From contig CM041293.1 of assembly GCA_023052935.1 (NCBI GenBank), positions 174,521,600 to 174,585,599 of the forward strand: 64,000 nt of DNA. Reading direction: 5' to 3'. The notes under the pieces were generated by a model, which was not told where the DNA came from, made no database searches, and saw only the letters and a list, made by a program, of their open reading frames with translations. The translations under genes and the position numbers were made by a program. Numbering within the stretch: the first letter of the stretch is position 1; each line of letters begins with the position of its first letter. Positions 50,001-55,528 of this stretch are shown here, piece after piece. The stretch comes from Piezodorus guildinii. Taxonomy: Eukaryota > Arthropoda > Insecta > Hemiptera > Pentatomidae.

Positions 50001-53000
50001 GGTAACTCTAGCTGAGGACTCCTTCAGGGTGCCCACCCACTGTAGCGGTCTATGGTCCGTGTGGACTTTGAATTTTCTGCCAAACACGTACGGTCTAAAA
50101 TGATCAATGGCCCACACTATCCCCAACAATTCCCGTTCCAGAGCACTATAGAGCGTCTCGGCATTTGAGAGACGTCTGCTAGCATAAGCGATCGGACGTT
50201 CACCCTCTGCTTGATCTTGCGATAACACCGCCCCCAGCGCGTATTCGCTTGCGTCAGTCGTGATAGTAAACTCCTTGGAGAAATCCGGGAACGCCAGCAC
50301 CGGCTCTTCTTGCAATTTTCTCATACAGCGCTTAATATTGGTCTCCATCTCAGGCGTTACTATCACCTTCTTTCTTTTTTTAAGCAAGTCGTTAAGAGGT
50401 ACAAGGATTCCGCCATTTCGGGAACGAATCTTCTATAATAATTCAGCGTGCCGAGCAATCGCCGGATTCCCTTCACGTCGCGCGGGACCGCCATGCGCTG
50501 AATTGCCAACACCTTATTCCTATCGGGTCGCACCCCTTCCTTTGAAATCGTGTGGCCTAGAAAATTTATCTGCTCCTGGCCTAACAGAGACTTATCGCTG
50601 GACAATTTTAGACCAAACTCTCTCACTCTATCAAAAACTTTTCTTAAATGTGCTACGTGTTGCTCCTCGGTTTTGCTAAACACTAGCAGATCGTCCATAT
50701 ATATTTGACAGAATGTTTCATCGATTCCCCTCAAGAACTCGTCCATAAGCCTTTGAAATGTAATCGGCGCATTTTTCAAGCCGAAGGGCATCCTTCTAAA
50801 TTCGTAATGCTCTCTTTCGAACGAAAAAGCTGTTTTATGGCTATCTTTAGGGTGCATTCTGATTTGGTGATAACCAGCTTTTAAATCAAGTGTGCTGAAT
50901 ATGGTTGACCCGCTTAGTCGGTCTAAAATATCTTCAAATCTGGGGATGGGATATTTTTCATCTAGGGTGTTTTCATTCAGTTTCCTGAAATCAATCACTA
51001 GCCTATATTTTTCTTATTTTCTCCCGGCAAGCTCTTCTTCTTTACTATCCAGAGGGGACTGTTATATGGCGAAGTACATTCTTCTATGATACCTTGCTTT
51101 TTTAGGTTCTGTATTTCGTCCCTAAAGTGTTGCTTTAATGCTTGAGGGTATCGCCTTTCCTTCACGTACGTGACCCTTTCTTGCTTTAGGGGAATTTCAT
51201 GAACTGTTTTCCCAGTTGCCCCTAACAGTTCGTCTTCTTTAAAGAAAATGTCTCCGAATTCTTCCCTTAATGTCAACCTCCATTCCTTGACCGACTAACC
51301 GCCCCTACTCTGCCTTCCCTATTAAGTACCCGGCACTTATAAGTTTTCCCTCCAATCTTAACCGACCAACGTCCCCCTTTGCTCCTAATTCGCGCTCCTA
51401 CCTTTCCCAATAGATCACAACCAATAATTCCCTCATATTCACGGGGCATGCTCGCCACCACATGTACCGTCACTTGACCCCCACGTGTTACCCATCTCTC
51501 GAGATCTAAGCTAACTTCTCCCTCTACTTCGCACGGCCCACCCAGGGTGATCAATTTGCATGTACATACCTGTATCTGGAGTGCCACTCCGCTGCCACAC
51601 AACTTCTCCGCCGCTCGCCGACTCATTATTGTGCTAGAGCTCCCGGTATCCACCAAACACTTCACTCCTTTCGTCACTCTAATTATAGGCAGACCGCCGT
51701 ATTCGCTCCTTATATTGTAATTCTCGATCGTGCGGTCGCCCCTCTGCTGCCACTCTCCTCAGGTCTCTGCTCGCTCCCTCCTTTCTGCTCCTGCCGGCCG
51801 ATTTTCCTCTCTTCGCCTTCCTCCACGCCTTTCACCTCTCCTGCTTTCAAGCTCTAAATGTTCTTCCTCCGTGTCGGATGTCTCCGAACTCTTCGTGGAC
51901 CCAGCCGAAGATCTGCTCCTCCTCCACACTCTCTGAGCATTTATCTCCATCGGCTCGCCTCGAGATGATTCTCTTTGGCGAAACATATACGGGCACTGCT
52001 TCACAATATGCCCCTCTGTTCCACATTCGAAGCATTTTGTTCGGGGACACTGCGCCACTAGGTGTCCCGGTTTACCGCACCCGTGACATTTTCTCTCTTC
52101 TCTTCTTGGATGTTTTTTCACGTTCTGGTACGTCCTCTTACTATCGTTCGCCGCCGTTCTGTACTTCCTTTCATACTCCGGCTCTCTTTTCCTCCAAATG
52201 GCAGGTTTGGTTCTGGGTCTTCTATAAGACACCCTAGTCCACCCAGTTTCCTCTACCTCCATCCTCGATTCTTCATCGCGCGCACTAATGTCCATCATTT
52301 CCTGGGCGCATTCCACGAAAGGACGGTCTTTGGGGAACGGTTCCTTTCTCCCCGTCTCTCTAGCCAGCTGTACTAACAAGATGGTCGACAGAAACACCAT
52401 TCTAGGTTCAACTTCAGAGGCACTCATTATTTCTCTCATCTTCGCGGTGATATTGTTGAATCTCGTCAGCAACGCTCCTGCGTATTGTCCGCTTGACTGG
52501 CGAGGGTGCCTAACTTCCCTGAACATCTGGAAGATGTCTTCCTCTGGGGACCACCTGCCGCCTCCGTAAGCCTTCTTAAGCCGGTCTTTCACTACTGCCC
52601 AGGGGGTTTCTTCGTCGGCCTGAATCAAATTGAGTATATTTCTTTTTACCCGACAAACTAGATCAGCCTTGAGCGAATCCGCGTCATCTCTGTGTAGTAG
52701 ACCCTCCGCCGTCTTCACCTCGATCCGTGTTATTATACGGTCGCCATTTTTTATGAAATGGTTCAGTTCACCAGTCTCTCCCGTAAACTTTTCTATATCC
52801 GACACAGTTTTCCTTAAATCTTGCGCGGTCGCTGCTTTCACCTTCAGCCATGCCAGTGTATTTGCATGAGCTTCCGCCAGAGTATCACGTGGTAGGGGTG
52901 GTATCTGTGGTATCTCTGGTATCTGTGGTATATCTGCCGGCACTTGAAGTACTGCGGGTCGTAATACACCTTCTGCCATTTTTTTAGATTTTTTTCTTTT

Positions 53001-55217
53001 TTAATTATTAAATATATATATTATATTTTTAATTATTATTATTCTTTCTTGTTTTAGTTAGAAAGAATAAAAAAAAAAGAAAGTTAAAAACAATGTTTTA
53101 AATAAATTAATAAGAGAGCGAAAGACGTGTGATAATAAATAAATAAATAATAGTTCCGGGCTCTCAACAAATAAATCCCGGGTTTCGGCACCAATTACGT
53201 TAATTCACTTAAATAAGATATAAATAATAAATAATAAAAGTAATAGGACATAGAAACAACACGCACGATAACTATAACAACACTGACTTTATTTCCTTGT
53301 TTAGACCTCGATGTATACAACAGAATGTTTACAAGGTACAGGCGGGATTAAGCCCGATACCGGCTCGCCGCGGTCTCTAACTTATATATATATATATATA
53401 TATACAGTAAACCCTCTTTTTAACGAACACCCTTTTATAACGAACTATCATTGCGGTCCCTTGAACAATTAATAGAAAATTATGATTCGGCTGATATGCT
53501 TGTCGAATATCACCCAGCTCTCGGCTCCATATGTAAGCACTGGTAGGTAAATGGCTTTATAGTTGTGCATCTTAACATCTCGCTCTACTTCACAGTGTCC
53601 TATTATACTATTGTTGATCTGGTAGTACACCTGGTTCGCTTTATTGGTCCTATTTCCTATCTCTTGGTCAATTCTGCCAGACCGGTCTAAAACGGTTCCC
53701 AGATAGTTGAATTCATTTACCACTTCTAGGATCTTCCTATTGCATACCATTTCAACATACAGTTGTAAATTTCAATAAATAATAATTAAAATTAAAAAAA
53801 AATTTAATATGTATTATTTTATGTTTTAGACTCAAGTTAAGTCACCTGGAAAAGAATTCGATAAAAACCCTCAGAAATTCATCGATTACGAAGCTGCAGA
53901 AGTTGAAGCCTTGACGAAACATTTAGTCAAAGTTTACGACCAATACAAAGAGGAAGAACAGATGTACAAAAAGGAGATTTGCGATATCAAGAAGGCTACC
54001 AAAGAAGGGCTCGAAGAATACAGGCAGTTGTTGCTCGAGTTGATCCGTGACTGCGATAGTTCCGTCATGCAACGCCTCACTAAAGGAAGGGTATTCTTCA
54101 AGTATTTTTTACTCACATAGAATAAGAATCATGTAATATAGGGTGACTCATTAAATAACAATCATATATATATATATATGATTATGTCTCAGAGAAGCAG
54201 ATACTAGATCTCAAGAAAAACAAAAACTTATATAGACACTATATAAACACTACTTATATAAACTCATATAGACACTTATTCCGATTAAGGAAAAATTTCT
54301 CTCCTGAAGATTTATAAGAGCTATGAATTACAAATAACTTATTCTTTAGATGGAATAATTATATTTTCTGTAATCAAGACATTACTAAATCTTTCTATAG
54401 TATGAGTAGTAATATAAAAGCAAAATAGTGCTGGATAGCGCGTCAGTTAATAAAAAAAAGTTAATATGCAATAAAATAAGTCGTAAAAGTTAATATAATG
54501 TTGTTATAAGCCTATAAACTTATCAACATATGTTATTTGTAATATTGTGATCAGGGAGGTTATGGTGACTCATTGTTGCCACTGTACAAATTACATCCTT
54601 TCACAATGTACCTACGATTTTAGGTTTCTAACCTACTTTATAAACACGATTCAAGCATTACAATTTTATAGTAAGAAAAGTTTTAAAAAAATGTCAAGCT
54701 CAATTTCCGCCATTTTGCTCTTCACGACAAAAACAGTTTTTAAATTCATATTTTCAATAAGAAAAGTGGTGAAAATAGTTTCTGTCTTTCTTGCATCTCC
54801 CATTTCCTTTAGCTTTAAGGTTTCACGTATGACTTCATAATTATTTACTATTATATCATATTTATCATGACTTGTAATTTATCAATTTTTTTTTTTTATA
54901 ACTTGTCAATTAATCTATCAAATCAAAACCCTCTTCTCATCCTCATGTTATGCCGTAGGATCTTACAAAAACTGTGGATGACATCTTCAAGTATGAGGAG
55001 TCATTGTCGAAGGAATACGTTAAGAAGGCCATATGCACGATGAATATCGAACAGATAAAGTATCTGCTCTTTACCGAAGTGGACCAAAGCGATGTCCCTG
55101 ACGAACAGAAGCAAGTTGACCCCTTCGAGCTTGACAAGTTGATCAAGTCCTTGAAACACTTTGAAAGTGAAGCTCTTGAGGAGTGAGATATACTTTTACA
55201 TATTTAATTTTCTTTCA

Positions 55218-55291
<74 letters not shown>

Positions 55292-55444
55292 TTCTTTTAT
55301 GTTCAGCTTATTTATACATGTTGTTAGTTTAATTTTATTGTTTTCAATCATTATACTCTAAGACTAGATTCTTAAGCTTTTTTTTTAAACTTTTTATTTC
55401 CTGCTATGTTATTCTAAAGGGACTCGTCCCAGAATAAATAAAGA

Positions 55445-55528
<84 letters not shown>

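Larger units (their letters stand above)
47945..53382 (-). mobile_element. Ty3/gypsy LTR retrotransposon
   Basis: 5,438 bp, minus strand: LTR, tRNA primer site, gag, protease, reverse transcriptase, RNase H, integrase, polypurine tract, LTR. AGTTA...AATT termini and a TATA target duplication (47941-47944, 53383-53386) follow the gypsy pattern. No envelope gene. Nearly identical LTRs indicate a young insertion; the pol region has two frameshifts at homopolymer runs. It sits in a TA tract inside intron 9. Confidence 0.92.

Noticed and set aside
48415..52569. Many + strand frames of 60-150 codons
   Set aside because: They are antisense shadows of the gypsy gag and pol genes.
55161..55361. 66-residue Tyr/Ile-repeat protein
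   Set aside because: Translation of a TA microsatellite running from exon 11 into intron 11.
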